Assembly (NCBI RefSeq): GCF_036324505.1
Contig: NC_086352.1
Coordinates: forward strand, 25,566,359 to 25,630,358
Direction of reading: 5' to 3'
Source of the DNA: Eleginops maclovinus
Lineage: Eukaryota; Chordata; Actinopteri; Perciformes; Eleginopidae
Length of the DNA stretch: 64,000 bases
Shown: piece after piece, positions 48,901 to 62,864 of the stretch
Layout: each line of letters opens with the position of its first letter
Position numbering within the stretch: position 1 is the first letter of the stretch
Notes under the pieces: generated by a model
What the model was told of the DNA's origin: nothing
Databases searched by the model: none
The model's input: only the letters and a program-made list of their open reading frames with translations
Position numbers and translations under genes: made by a program

Positions 48901-50167
48901 GTTTCAACGCATTACAATGATTTCTATTAAAGTTAAAACAATGTGAAATCAGTGATCACCACTTAGTATGCTACCCACTGAACCACAATACATGCAATTG
49001 ATATCAACAAGGATTTTTATAACAAGAAAGCAACTATAATTTATTGTGAACCAGTCAGGTTATGAACAATAACAATCTCAGTATCGGCATTGTTACCAAT
49101 CCCATATATTGGACCAGGAACAGCATTATCTTAAGGCATGGCAGGGGATAGGGAAGGATATAGTTGATTAAAGATTTGAAAGTGGTGTAAAAAGGTCAGA
49201 TATTGTTTCACAATAAATCAATTGCCTTTTAGTGAACTACTGTAATATCAAATATGGCCAAGTAATAAACCCCCAACCCCATATAGCCAAGAGAGATATG
49301 TTTGAACAGCAAGGAAAACATGTTATTAATTTAGTTGAATTTACAATCGAGGACAACAACACAATAAAGCCTTATCATTTAGAAAAATGTACAATCAGGC
49401 ACAAGCTAAATGGCTACAAACTTATGTATTAATATAAAACAGGCTACAAGTTCTGCAGAAAAATTAGCTACACTTTAAGTTGCACTAAAAATTTGCTTTG
49501 ACCAGTCTATCCAATAAATAAAGCAAAACACAAAAAATATGTTACTTCTTGTGGAATATTTTTATTTTCTAAGTAGATACAATGTCATAATCAATGTGTG
49601 CACAAGTGTCATAATGTGCTATTTTTATTATGTCTAAAAACATGGGAGACTGCTGATGGAGGAAACTGGGGCTATTATAAACAGTGGAGGAGTAATAAGG
49701 GCAATTTAAGGTAACTGCGACTGAAACAATTCAACAAGATTCAGGTGGTGACATGTCATGCAGAGGAGTCAGCCATGACATTTCATAATGGAAAACATTG
49801 TGCATCTTGTAGCTAAAATGGGGCAGCTGGAGTTTTTGTTTCTGAAGGGCACATTGCCTTCAGCCAGGGAATAAAACTTTCCTTATTGTTGGTGGCATTT
49901 TTTGTTTGCATAGTTAGGGCTTGGTTTAAAAAATATGTCCAGAAAAATGTTGCAATTCTGAATTTTCGAAGAGTGACGGTGGGAGAAGAGGATTTATTCA
50001 TTCTAAAAGCAGGAAACTACACAATTTCAAAAAACAACAATCACATAAGTGAAGGAAAAAGAGTGTGGGTGCCAATGAGTGCTATTTTGAACTCTTAAAG
50101 GTGATTTAAGTTAGAATAAGTGGAACAAGCATAGATACAATAAACATGTATTACACAAAGTATTCAT

Positions 50168-50262
50168 TATTCCTTCTGAATGGTTCAAAATCTATAATTG
50201 GGTTTCGCCACCCCCCTCAATTAACCACCCACATCTCATAAACTGAACATATGTGTGGCAAT
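50168..50262. repeat. Low-copy repeat pair, second member
   Basis: Partner of 48,806-48,900 in the same orientation, about 1.36 kb downstream. Flanks are not clearly related, so this is more likely a shared mobile fragment than a local duplication. Confidence 0.4.
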
Positions 50263-50632
50263 TGCTCATGTAAGTACTAAGTGCCGACACACACTTTAAC
50301 TCAAACAAATATTACATTGAGTGGCTTTATAATTTCAAAACAAGATGTTCCTTTTGTCAGTGGCTACAGCAAAGGAAGTAGAGCTCCCTATTCCAACCAA
50401 ATGATCTTTTCACTTTTTTACAAGAACCAAGATTGTGTTGGTTTGTAAAATGTCATGATGAATTAAATTGAACCAAAACATATCAAACTAAACAATTAAA
50501 TGACTATATGTATAAACTTGAAAAACAAGAAAATGTGTATCTCTAACAAAAAACCCCACTAATCAATCCTAACATAAAACCCATCAAGGTCTGTGCCCCA
50601 AAATGGTGTCACAGTGGGTGGCAGAAATAAGC

Positions 50633-50657
50633 TGTGTGTGTGTGTGTGTGTGTGTGT
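50633..50657. repeat. Short GT microsatellite
   Basis: About 12 GT units. Confidence 0.9.
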
Positions 50658-53600
50658 ACATCATTACGGGCTTTGACACAGGGAGACAAACTAATAAAGG
50701 CTTTCCACAACTTTTGCTTAAGCTTATTCCCTAGGTTACCTGCATTTCATCTCCAAATCCCTCCGAGGAATTTCATTTTTAAGCACATTTGATGTATAGG
50801 TTTTAAGGGACCTCGCCTATCACAATGTGGCAGATTTGAACTATGCCCAAGTTATATTTTGAAGTTTTTTTAATTAAACTATAAATCCAATCTATTCAAA
50901 ACACTCCCTGTATATCATTCCCCTATGTGCAAAATATATTAAACCTCCTATGGTATATCCATACATATATCTTCCACATGGGAAGACAAAGATGACATAA
51001 GTTTGGAATAGATACAAAGAGGCAGGTGATCTCTTGCGTTTCATTTGCTCTGCATCCTCTGAAAACAACATCATTTACATATTCAGCTTGAGTTGGGAGT
51101 TTCTGCCTGAGGCTTGGTCTCTTGGTTTTACCCCCCAAAAGACTCCTAAGTTCAAACACATCAATAGAGGGAGGCTAGCCTCCTGAGAAGAGACGATGAA
51201 TGAATTTAGCATGTACATTTTGGATTGAGAAGAATAAGAAAAAGCTTTTCCTTCTAACATTAGTCGTACTGTGAGCTGACTTATCTTTAATACTCATTTC
51301 TTTTGGCACATGGCCTTTGTGCACACAGGCTATTTATTGGTACAAATGTGTTATTTATATGCAGGAATCCTCAAAAAGTTTACAACTCATACCTGCTAGG
51401 CCTCATGGTTGCTGCATTTCTAAAGATTTAAGCTTCAAAACTCTGTAGCCTGAATGACACTGCTGGCTCAGAAATTATTTGTGCTAGTCATTTAAGTTTT
51501 ACACAGGGTTTATCGGGATATCTCCGATAGAGACAAACACAATCTAAACTCCTTTTTGCCTGAAGCTATTACTAAGAGTCACTTGCAATTACTGACTGTG
51601 CCCAAAAGAACAGATTAGAATAGGTCATTGCAGTGTTTAAAAATATCAAACTTATCTCTGAACTATACTTAAATTGATGAAGCCTTCGTATATAGTTGAT
51701 GTTTATAGTGTTTGAATGTATGGATGGGCATTTTGGTAGTGAAATACTAGTCAGAAATGAATAGCTACTTTAAGGTAATACATTGTTTTCTTTACACTTG
51801 TCGTAATGTGTACACTATCTAACACATACACTTAACCTTGTACAGATGAGGTCTATGTTTTCTCCCCAGAAAACCTAAAACAAACTTCTCAAACAGCATT
51901 ATTTGTTTCAGCCCGCTGAGATTAAACCCTCAGATGTACTGTGAATCTGAATGAAAGCACACAAAGCCCAAACATCCATAGAAGACACTAGAAATCTGGT
52001 GGAATCCTGGACACATGACTAGTGGCCTTTCACTTAATATCCAATATCTGAAAAATACAGAAATATACAACTATTGGCACAAACTCAGATAATAGAGTCA
52101 TATTACAACACAAAACGCCATACACTCCATGACTTTGCATGGTGCTCTCCGACACTCTCTTATGTCTTACACTAAAAGCTTAGCTGTCACCCTCGGGGTT
52201 TGAGGTGGAGCTAACAGACTCCTAGATCCTCTCGGTTGTCTGCTTCAGTTTCAGATACAGGAGATTATGGAGGAGAGAAGTCCTTCACCTACAGTGACCC
52301 CTCAGTAGTAAAGCACATTGAGACTCAGTGTCCCGCTATAGCATAGGCTTAACAAGCGAGACTGAGCAATAGTGAGAATATGAGGTGAGCCCCTCTATCA
52401 CTGAGGCACACAGTTTCTTTGTGGCTTTCCACCCCAATTACTCTCATATTTCCAAATATCTAGTCAGCAGAGACAGACTGGAAAGTGTGTCTCAGAAATC
52501 TTTGATGATCTGAAACTCACTTACATGATGAAGTCAGATTTTTTCTGCTGTGAAAATGCATTTTGACATATTGAGCTTAAAAACGTGGTAGGTTTGAGCT
52601 TCCCGATTGCGACAAAATTGAATTAGCATTTCGATCAGGGACACTTAAAATCTACTCTTCACCTGGCCTTACTATCAGTGACCCTCTCTGTACCAATAAA
52701 AAGGACCTTTTACATGCAGTGTCAGAGGTTAAGATGTGTTGTCTATCTCCGGATGCATGACTGCTCACTCTATTAAATGAAATGTGAAAGTCTGTTTTAC
52801 CCATTCACCCAAACCACAGAGGATGAACGAAATGGAGGAGACAAGCGCATTGTTTATATCTGCCAATTTGATGCAACAACCTATTGATGAAGGTGTTATT
52901 GTCCAGGATTGTCGTATAATCGATCAGTGCTGGGACATCCCTCCTCTTGAATCCAAAAGCTGAGTAGTACTGCAACCAAAACTCAGGTATATTTTGAGCA
53001 TCAGACCAAAATGATTACATTTAGCAAAGGACTTCCAGCAGAGGTAAGAGGTCCTGCAGCAGCCAGACCGGACAAGCCAAAGTGAAGCCCCCTGTACGAA
53101 TGTGCGAATCAGATGACCCATTGAGAAAGTTGATAATATTTTGGCTTCATTATGAAACTGTAGGCGATTTCAATCAGGAGAGACTTCCTTTTGTGTTTTA
53201 GGAATGTTTATTTACGCATGCGCCATATGATGGAAATGTTAATAGTGTTTGGCGATTAGACCCGATCCAGATATCGTATATCTTATAGGGGAAGCGCAGC
53301 CATGAGTATAAAAGAAACCCCCCCTCCCCAGGGTCTAGACAATGGTGGTGATGCTGACGATCTGGATTTGATGAGCAGATGGAATGAAGAGGAGGTGTGA
53401 TGAGGTGAGGTCTTTTGATTAGCTCTCCTGGCACTGGATGTGATGACTGGAGGTGGTTGGGTTGGAGGCGGACCGCAGCATTAACACCTGACATCACAGC
53501 TGACTGCAGGAGAGAGAAGACCAATTTTAAAGTTTGACTGAAGCAAAATGATTGGCTGCTGGAGAGTGTGGTGACGTGATTAGTTGAAAGAGAGCGGCCA

Positions 53601-56600
53601 TAATGAGCTGGTTAATGCAGCTGTGGAGTTAATGAATGCACAGTCTTCCTGAAGGAACTAGCGCTGAGCATCATGTGGCCCATTCCATGGTCAAATATAG
53701 GGCAATGTCCTCTTTTTGGTTTGTGTGGCTTGTTCTTGTCAGATAGGGATGAAGAGTTGAAAGTCAAGACGGATAAATACAATTCACATAATGACCCAAA
53801 TTATAATAAACCGTGATCATTTATGTCTTAGTGCAAGATTACACCTTTGATAAAGTCAAATTTGATCTGCCGGTGATTCATTGTTTACATAAATTACATT
53901 TGTTTAAATTAAAATGGAGCCCTTCACAAATATGATCTGGAATGTATGTCAACAACAATTCTCCTGCAGCGTGAATGGGGATGCCAGTATTAATGGGCTC
54001 CCAGGTTTCTGTTTGTCTTATAAATGCTGAGTAACATAGAGCAAATGAGGATTAATTCAGTACAATGAGCACTAATCAACATACATTCCAATGGGATTTC
54101 TTTTTGTTTAAATGCTTGTGTCTGCAGAGTAGTTAGGCTTGTAACACTTAAAATTCTCCTCCGGCTATCAGCTCAGAGTGTTCTCATTGGAAAAATAACA
54201 GCATTGTTCTTTTTATCTAAAACTATCTATATTTATGTTTTCCTGACAAGCATCCTCTCAGGCTCTGCAGATAATGATAGCTGTCCTTGAGGGGAACACT
54301 GTAAGAAGCTTAATGTTTTGATACAGCAGGTACACCACAAAAATGGGAAGTTGGGGAGCATGTTATGTTACATTTGGTTTATTCTGCCACAACCAAGTTT
54401 GTTCCCTAACCAAGCAATTACTCTTGTCCTCGAACCCACATTCTTTCCATATCTTAACTAACACTTAAGAGTCTCTAGATTGCATGCATTATTGACATTA
54501 AATGTAATGTTCCTTCACATCAATTTGCATAATGTGACACTGGAGGATTGGTTGTCATGAGGTAATCTAATGGTTCTTCAGGGAGGACTGGGTAATGTTT
54601 TCACAGCTAAAACTTATTTTCTTCACCTTGACACCTTGTGGCAGTCAGCCAGTCAACAACAACTCCCCTCTTGTGTTGTGTCCTCTCTTTTGTCCTTTCT
54701 TGTGCCTCAATTTTAGTCTACTCCTTTATCCTCCTCCTGTTTGCCTGCTGCACCATGCAAACATTTTCTTTACTGAAGAAATAATGAAAAAAATAAACCA
54801 ACTATAGTCCCAAATATGTGTTCTTGCATGCCACAGCAGCCCAGACTTCCATTCCGCTCTTTGAGAACTACAGTTTGTAAACAGAGAACACATTTTCTAA
54901 AGATTTATTCAAAAATAACAACTAAAAAACTTAAAGGTATTTGTTTCCAGAGTTATATGGCCACGTCTGTTTCCTTTCTTATCTTGAGATACGATAAGGT
55001 AGTTGCTGACTGGCTCATCTCAATACATCACGTCCAAAATAATTTCTATTGCTAGGCCAACCACACTGCTCCACAGAGGGCGTTTTGAATAACTTCTGGT
55101 CTGCCCTACTTGCTATAATTAAACCAATTCAGTGCATTTTCTTCTGTGTGAGTTATTTCTTTAATTACGGGAAACCTATGCAGTATTGCGTGAGCTTCTT
55201 GCAAGTTACTGCTTTAATTTCACAAAATATAGGAGACCATGCTGTGCAGGTCTGTGGGTCTTTTGCATATTTTTGAAATTTAAATCTCCTAATCCACCAA
55301 AACAAAAGGAGATGTGTGGCAAGATTATGCATTTTTTGTGAGTTTTGCTCTCTGAGTAACTATATCCTCTCAAACGACAGAAAACATTTGTTTTGGCCTG
55401 AGAAGTTAAAGGGAAGTGGGGGACCATAGTCTGTGAAACAGCATAAAATGTGCTCTGGTATAAAAGCAGTTAAGTACATTTATTCAGACATCCTTAAATT
55501 TGCATTAATTAATATGTTTTTGTTTTTCTCATACAACTTTGCAGGTGTACAGATCTGTCAGCCTGTTTAGTTGTTTCATAGCTTGGTCCAGCTGCTTAAT
55601 CACATGTGTTGGAGCAACACAAATCTCTCTTAAGCACTGATAATCGATTATATACAACCAGTCCAGCAAATAACACAGATGAACTGAGTGACTACATTCT
55701 CAATTGAGTTGAATACTTACAGTCCATGACCCAAGCTCTTGCTTCTTCCTAAAAGACGAGGGAACCTGCAGTCATATTAGTCAGATATATGAAAAAACAA
55801 CTTCAGATGGATGATGTTGTTCTGCATCTGCTTGGACACTGAATTATTCCCATTATATTAATCTGATGATTAGTTTCACGTTGGTATACAATGTTAAATA
55901 AACAAACAAAGTAATTAGGGTGCTTAGATAGTTTGTGTTAATTGGACAGACCAGAACCAAAACATACTCGGGTAATTATCATACAAAGGAAAGCATCAAC
56001 GGCTGATATTTAAAAAGTTACAACAAGATCATCTTTGGTATACTTAGTTTAGAAATGTTAAAAGTTGTCAAATTAGTCAATTTTCAGGTCTTAAAACTGC
56101 TCACTGTATCAACTGACCTTACACCCCTTTTCTATAGAATGACATTCAGACACTGAAAGATGTCATGCTGCGATGAGTTTGATTAAATTAGATCTATTCT
56201 CTAAAGAGATTCATGTTGAGGTGCCAAATACCTCTGATCCTGCGGCAGCTCAAACTCAGCCTTCTTTTTCAGAAACAATTATTTTCTATTCCGAACACTC
56301 GGCACACTTCTTTCTCTCCAGACACTTTTACTAACATCTTCCTTTTTTTTATTATCCAAAAGAAACATGCAAATGATTGCTTGCAGCTGCCCGGTGAGGA
56401 GTGTACAGTATACAGTAATCTTTGTTGAGTTGCACAAATTAAATATTACAATTATATTTCCTCCTTTCTGTGATCATAATGCAGTTATTTAAAAACCCAC
56501 GGTATGCTTAAAGTAAGAATTCAATCCCTGCTAAATAATGTAGTGTTGTTATCCACCACATACAGTCTCTCAAAAATGTTGGTGTTTACCCTCACTGGAG

Positions 56601-57499
56601 CGTTTAATCCCACCTGAACTTTGTAAACATGGGCCTTTGTTCTTTGAGGTGCTAACTGGCTTGAGAGAGAAGCAAGGTGCATTTGACCATTAAAGTGTTT
56701 TGCTGTGCATTAGGCCACTGCAGGTTACGCAGAGCCATGTAGGCAGAGGAGGTTTTTTTTTTATGGCGTGGGCCGTAATGAGAGTGTTGACAGCTAGTAT
56801 AAGTTTGGGATGGCTGAGGGGTTTAATGAGCATTTTCACAGCATCTAAGAAAAAGGTGCATCACTCTCAGCAAAAGCCTGTATATAGTTATTGGTAAATT
56901 ATTCTAAAACTGTTGTTGTAGCTACAGCCTATTTTTAAATCCAGCATTTAGAGAAGGTCTGCTGTTAGGGGAAAAATTGTATTCATCTCAACTTGGCTCA
57001 ATGGTGCCCAGTTGTTTACTGAAAATATTCGGACTGCTCTCAGCAAGTGCCTGACGGTGGAACATTTTTACTGAAAGCTGAACGCTTTGAAGCCTTTTGT
57101 GTGAACCCACAGACCACAATTAGTTAGTGCTTCGGCAAGAATAGCATCTGCATCTTATTACGTGCTGTACTCAAGGATGTTATAGTGAAGCCTGGATAAT
57201 TATAGAGCAGAAGCATTAAATTACCAGGGACTTTTTGTGATTTTAACTAACCGTACTGCTTTGTCACAAACTAAAAAGGTTAGTCCAATCCTCTTTTTAA
57301 CAAATCGACAGAACATTAATCAGCAGTTTATTTGATAATATACTACAATAATTTCAAAATGCCAAACACCAGCTGGTTCTTCAATGTGATGATTTGGTTA
57401 TTTAATTTTTTGTGAAAGGTAGTAGATTGAATATCTTTGGATTGTTGGTGAAAGCCGAGATCAGAGGCATTACATTTCTGGGTGATCTGTCTATCAGTC

Positions 57500-57850
57500 C
57501 CATTGTTGTAAACAAATTTGGTACAACACCTCAAGGATGAGTGGATTTTATTCTGGTGGTCAAAGGTCAGGGTCACAATGACGATTAATAAACTAATCAT
57601 GACAGCATTTCACACAATTTTCTAATTGGATTAAATTAGGTAAAGGAATATCATGTCCCAAAGGTCAAAGATCAACTTCAATGTTAAATCATTATAATCT
57701 GCAAAAACAAAATTCCATAACTCAGGAAGGGAAGAATAGACTGTTGTATTTTAAATTTAGGTGGATAATGAATTAGCATCAATAAATGTGGGCGTCCACC
57801 TTAAAACTTTGGTGATCGTATAGCTTTCCTGCAATACGGGGTCAAAGGTG
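57500..57850. repeat. Dispersed repeat with AGGTCA-type motifs
   Basis: The words 'ttctggtggtcaaaggtcag', 'gtcccaaaggtcaaagatca' and 'ccataactcaggaagg' occur in the order found in a widespread fish repeat ('attttggtggtcaaaggtcaaggtca', then 'ccataactcagga'). It is strongly diverged. The repeat naturally carries nuclear-receptor half-sites (AGGTCA). No coding capacity. Confidence 0.5.
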
Positions 57851-58512
57851 AGTGAAGCATCCATCTATAAATAGCTTCTTTGGAGTAAAATAGGGTGACC
57901 GACGAAAACACTGTATTAGGAGAAAAGCACACAGTTTCAAGAACAAAAAAAAAAAAATGCTGCAAATACAAAACGATGCAAGAAGTTCAAAACGATGCAA
58001 GAAGTTCAAAACTCTACGGAAAGTTGGACAATAAGGAGTGATGGACACAACTGGGCACTTGACGTTCGGGACAATAGAGTTGGCCAGAGCATCTTACCAC
58101 GTTTTGTATTTAGGATATTTAGACATTTCTACCTGTCGGCAACCGTAGTAACAGGCACAATTGAAGCATTTCCTAAGGTCATGGCTATGTTTTTCATTAG
58201 AGTCAGATTTCTTTGCCATGCAAGAAAACCCATTCAAGGAATTTTCTAAACGTCTATACAGAAGAGCAAGGTCAGTGCAGCTTAATAAAGCCAAGGCAAA
58301 GCATTTTTATTAGTTTGTCCCTACATCAGGTCAAAAATAATCCTCAAGGGTCTTCCGAATCAGCACAGCAAACAACATCTGCCAGGCTTTGATCTTGCTG
58401 TCCTTACTTAACAACTTATTGAAACTGCTGACCTCGAAACCTTAATGTCACCACCCAAGTACCACACAAGAAAGAACAGAGCACTATGGACAGATAAGAT
58501 CTACAGGATCTG
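57851..58512. other. Unannotated spacer
   Basis: Nothing recognised. A 14-base A-run lies near 57,945, followed by a short local repeat (acgatgcaagaagttcaaa twice, 57,974-58,011). Confidence 0.5.
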
Positions 58513-58930
58513 TGTCAAGGTTGGGGAAACAGGACCCAAGTGCAGTAACAAAGTGAGGCAGGTAAGGGTCCAAACAAAAGGTGAGCTTTATTCAAAAAGC
58601 TGTTAACAAAAACACTAAGCAAGGGGAACACAGGACATGAAAAACACTTAGCTTGAGATAAGAAGGACGGACAGGAACAGGCAGGTGACATGGACTAGAT
58701 CAGGTGAGAAATGACGACGACCGAGCAAGAGACAAAAGGGAAACAGAGACTAAATACACATGGGTAATCACAAGAGAGAGACAGCTGGAAGGGGGAGGAG
58801 AAACACAGGGGCAACAGGTGAACACAATGACACAATCAGGCACAGGAGGGAAAAGCAGACAGGAAGTGAAGCTTAACATGAAACAAGAGGGGAAGACATT
58901 TCAAAGTAAAGCACAAAACAAGGAAATTAC
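58513..58930 (-). mobile_element. Degenerate solo LTR, minus strand
   Basis: Starting TGTCAAGGTTGGGGAAACAG at 58,513, it continues 'gacccaagtgcagtaacaaa', 'gggtccaaacaaaaggtgag' and 'acgaccgagcaagagacaaa' in the order of a very common fish LTR. Read on the minus strand, 'gaataaagctc' supplies a polyadenylation signal, so the LTR is reversed. The distal end is eroded and no CA terminus, target duplication or internal region could be fixed. The 77-codon plus-strand frame inside is not a gene. Confidence 0.6.
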
Positions 58931-61900
58931 AATCTAGGAGTCTCCCCTGTCTTTAGGCATTTAACCGACAACTACAATATGTCCTGTAGTAGTTACCTTT
59001 ACAGTCGATGCCTCCACTATCATATATTGCTACGATGACAAGCACTCAAGCACACACAAAGGGTGAAAAGAATACCACTGCAGCATTGCTGATTGGGGCT
59101 GGTAACAATCATCACTATGGTTGCAGACTTGGTTTTGTCAATATGTATTCTTTCTAAAAATAGGTTAAGGGACCTGTCACATGCCTTTAGGAAAATATTC
59201 TAACTTTACGATGTTAAAATGCGAGTAGGTATGGAATAACGGTTTCAACCTCAGACGACAGTTGAGAGTTAATTTTGGGTTCCAACAGTGCAAAGACCGG
59301 AAAATGAGTTTTGTAATCCACAAATCTAGCTCCTCTTATTGGTATTGATCAACAACCACATCCAGCCTGGGCAGATATATTAAGGTCATTTTTTGCTATG
59401 AGGTAATAAAACCTTGCAAAAGCTTTTTTGATATAAACCTCGACAGAAACCCGTCAATGCATTTGCAATTTCCTGGTCACTAAATGAGGTAGATAATTGT
59501 TGCAAAACAGAAACGACCTATTCAGATTGTGCCCTTGAAATTATTATTTTTTATGGATTGGATTTTATCCGATGTTACCTCATTTTCAAATCATGTCACA
59601 TGTTGATGTTTAACCACATATTATTTTCTTTAGTTATTTTTTACAGGTGGAACAAATTAAATAGAATAAACACATAATAGAAGTGCCTATGATTACAAAT
59701 ATTACCCACTATTATGTCCAATCCATTTACTTTTAGTACTGAATAGGTATTGACAGGCTCAGGTCAGTGGGCAGAAACGGGCTTTATTCTGAGGGTCACC
59801 TAATTGTTTTCTAAAATAAATGAAAAACTGTGTTTATGTGAATGAATACCAAATCAAAATCAAAGCTGAGTATGAATGTTTTGTTGTAAAAATGGTAATT
59901 ATAACTCTCTTTTTCATTTTAAAACCCATTGAAAAGGAAGGAATAATAAGGGCATGCAGAGTTCTTTTATAACAGAAAATAGACTAAAAATATAAATAAT
60001 ATCTACAGTATATGACTGCTATTCTACTGTCATTTTCCCTTTTGTGTTGATTTCCTTTATACTCTGTGAGAGATGTATGTATTGCTTTTACCTGAACCTC
60101 TCATCTAGACTCACATACAAAAGCAAAACATGTTAGATGAAAACCTTTAGATTGCCACGTTTTATAATAAAAGATGTATCTTGATGCTAATCCCTTTGAA
60201 CTTCATGTGTCATAGAAAAGTCTCGCATTTTGAAAACAACAAACCAATGTTTTTTTGGTTTATCCCATGACATTGGAGCAGACCTTGCCTTTAGTGGCAG
60301 CAGCATCTTTTCATCTGAATTTCAATGTGAAAAAATGTGGGTAAGCAGTGAAAGGTCACGTGTAACATGCGGCTTTTAAAAGCTGGTCCAATCAGAAAGG
60401 AAAGGAGAATCTTCAGTGTCACATTAAGTCAAGCGGTGATTGACCCTGAGCATCTTTTCTACCTTATTATCTCTTTGACATTTCAGGATGCTTTTAAAAG
60501 ACATTTTACAAGTGTTTGGGGAGCCAGTGTTAGGAGAGGGAAACTGCTGATATGTGCAAGAAGAGGAAAGGTTTGCAATGACATCATACTTCATATAGAC
60601 ATTGGTCATGATGACAAAACCGTCAGGTCAGCAAGTAGCGGCATCGTTGCTGTGCCATTATCAAACTTCATTTGATTTGTGTCAGGGACCAGGCGGGGAG
60701 CGTTGCTCTCTCTGAGGTTATATTTATCTTCTTCATCTTACAGCGAGAACTTTTTTTCTGTTATTTAAAAAACTGTTTTGTTTTCTCCATCTTATTCACC
60801 ATGAAACATTACCAAATGTAGATGTGCCTTTATTGAAATGCAAACATAGTAAGTACACAGTACACAGAGTGTAGCAGATTTTTCTTTACATGCCAAAATT
60901 ATAAGGTGTCTTCAAATATGTATATTTTTGCTCTTGCTGTTAATTATCCATAACCAAGCCCTACCTCATGAATAAAACTAATTATTGGAAAAATAGGTTT
61001 TAAGTTAAGATAGTTGTGTTAAATATTCCACTTTTGGTCATTTAATGATGGTTTAATGTTCACAGGAACAGACTTTTAGTTTGGTCCTGATTGGCATCCT
61101 CATTGAGGAACAAGGCCTCTGTAGCCATATATTCTGATGTGTTGTGTTTTTGAAAGATCAATGAAAATCATAACTACAAACAATGCCCTAGCGATTTAGC
61201 CTAAATGGTTTTGACTCCTGATATATTGAAGCAAATTGAGAAAATTAACATATTTTAAACCCCTGGGGGTACACGGGGGTACAAGACATTTGTATTTGTA
61301 AATCGTTTCCTATGACTGCAGTCTAATTAGGAGCCAGGAGGACTGTGTTCTGGCAGTAATGAGTGCCAGACAATCACACAGTAGGAGAATATTAAAAGTC
61401 AAAGCTAATCTTGTGACGGAAATCTCAACACTGGCCAATAAACGTGTGCTCATGTGATCCCTATTCTGGTCCTCAGCACAGGTCTAAAGTGATGCTAAAA
61501 AACCCAGTCTGCAACAGATTTCTGATACAGGTTTGGTTCCCACGTGGTTCTGAATTGATGGGAGTGCGCCGCAGCTCTTCCATCACAGCCCTCCACCTCA
61601 TTAAAATCATTTAGTCTCTCAGCGCATTAGCAGGCTGAGCTTTAAGTGTTGTGGATAAAGGAGCAGATGAAGTGGGCAATATCGACACACTTGTGCACTC
61701 TGTATAAAGATTTTGCAGTAATTTGTGTGTCGCAATTCAGCATCACTCTCAACTGCACATGTTAAAATAGCGAGGGCTATTCACAGCCATAATGCTGAAG
61801 ACTTTGGCTGTCTAGAAATCTAATTCTCCATTTGTAATTTAACACTTGTGTTTTTCTTTAATGCACTGCTGGGTTGCTAAGTGTGTGTAGTAAAACAAAA

Positions 61901-62336
61901 ATGAAATCACTTTCTATTACCCTCAGTGGGGATATGGCTAGATGAGATATTGCCTTCAAAACACATAATCATAAGCTTAAAATGTAAATGTCGTTTTTAT
62001 ATATGTGAAAAACAAAGCTTGTTTAAAAAAATGTAAAAAAGCAAAAATCATAAGAAAGGTTGTGGGGAAGGTAATGTATGTAGATGAATTTTTCATTGTA
62101 CTGACATCTCAGTAAGCAGAGATAGAAATATCTAGACAGCGTTTAGAAATGCATGAATTTCAGAGTTGTTCTTGTGCATGCAGGCTAACAATACAATACA
62201 AAGGTCCATTTTTGGCATGAGCACATATTACACAAAGCATTGCCAAAGCATTCCGCACAAGGCCTTATAATAGAACAAAAACAAAAATAAACACTGCACA
62301 TACATGTCAACAGTACATGTGGCCCAACAGCATAAC
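58931..62336. other. Unannotated non-coding stretch
   Basis: No gene recognised. 61.55-61.69 kb is non-repetitive and has a conserved-element look (cattaaaatcatttagtc and neighbouring gcgcattagcagg). A 102-codon plus-strand frame at 60,367-60,675 has no known domain. Confidence 0.5.
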
Positions 62337-62356
62337 ACCAAACATACTGTACATGC

Positions 62357-62378
62357 CAACAACAACAACAACAACAAC
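62357..62378. repeat. (CAA)n microsatellite
   Basis: About seven CAA units followed shortly by an A-run and the GT tract. Confidence 0.9.
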
Positions 62379-62410
62379 GTGCACATTTAAAAAAAAAATG
62401 TTTGTGTGAG

Positions 62411-62450
62411 TGTGTGTGTGTGTGTGTATGTGTGTGTCGGTGTCGGTGTC

Positions 62451-62530
<80 letters not shown>

Positions 62531-62556
62531 TGTGTGTGTGTGTGCGTGTGTGTGTG
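62411..62556. repeat. Long GT microsatellite with interruptions
   Basis: About 145 bp of GT broken by three tgtcgg units and single tgta and tgcg steps. Open frames across it (Cys-Val or Thr-His runs) are artefacts of the repeat. Confidence 0.95.
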
Positions 62557-62733
62557 CTAAAAGTCACAGGGTTACTGGGGCAGGCTAGTATGTGTTATAC
62601 GTGACCTGTACTTTTTGCCACTATGAAAAAAGTCTGCTGTGAAAAGGGCCTTTTTATTTGACCTTTTCATTTGACCTTTTCATTTGAACATTCCTCCCAT
62701 AGATCATTTGAAGTATGTTTTGTAATTGCACAA

Positions 62734-62738
<5 letters not shown>

Positions 62739-62817
<79 letters not shown>

Positions 62818-62864
62818 AAAGTGTGTGTGTGTGGGAAAGTGTGTGTGTCTTTGTGTGTGTGTGA
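62739..62864. repeat. GT microsatellite with gggaaagt variants
   Basis: About 77 bp of pure GT, then two 'gtgtgtgtgggaaa' units and a final imperfect stretch. Just upstream, 'atttgaccttttc' is repeated about three times (62,655-62,690). Confidence 0.95.

Larger units (their letters stand above)
47691..57499. other. Unannotated non-coding stretch
   Basis: No gene was recognised in about 9.8 kb. It includes a weak pair of related segments (48.8 and 50.2 kb) and a short GT tract (50,633-50,657), both listed separately. 53.95-54.26 and 56.69-56.83 kb are non-repetitive and rich in homeodomain-like TAAT words. The longest frame is 160 codons on the minus strand at 48,252-48,734, with no domain I recognise. 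Confidence 0.5.

Noticed and set aside
58704..58937. 77-codon plus-strand frame
   Set aside because: Lies inside a degenerate LTR whose orientation is opposite; no retroviral or retrotransposon protein motif.
61258..61285. 'cccctgggggtacacggggg' as a transposon terminus
   Set aside because: Resembles some hAT end sequences loosely, but no adjacent subterminal block or partner end was visible.
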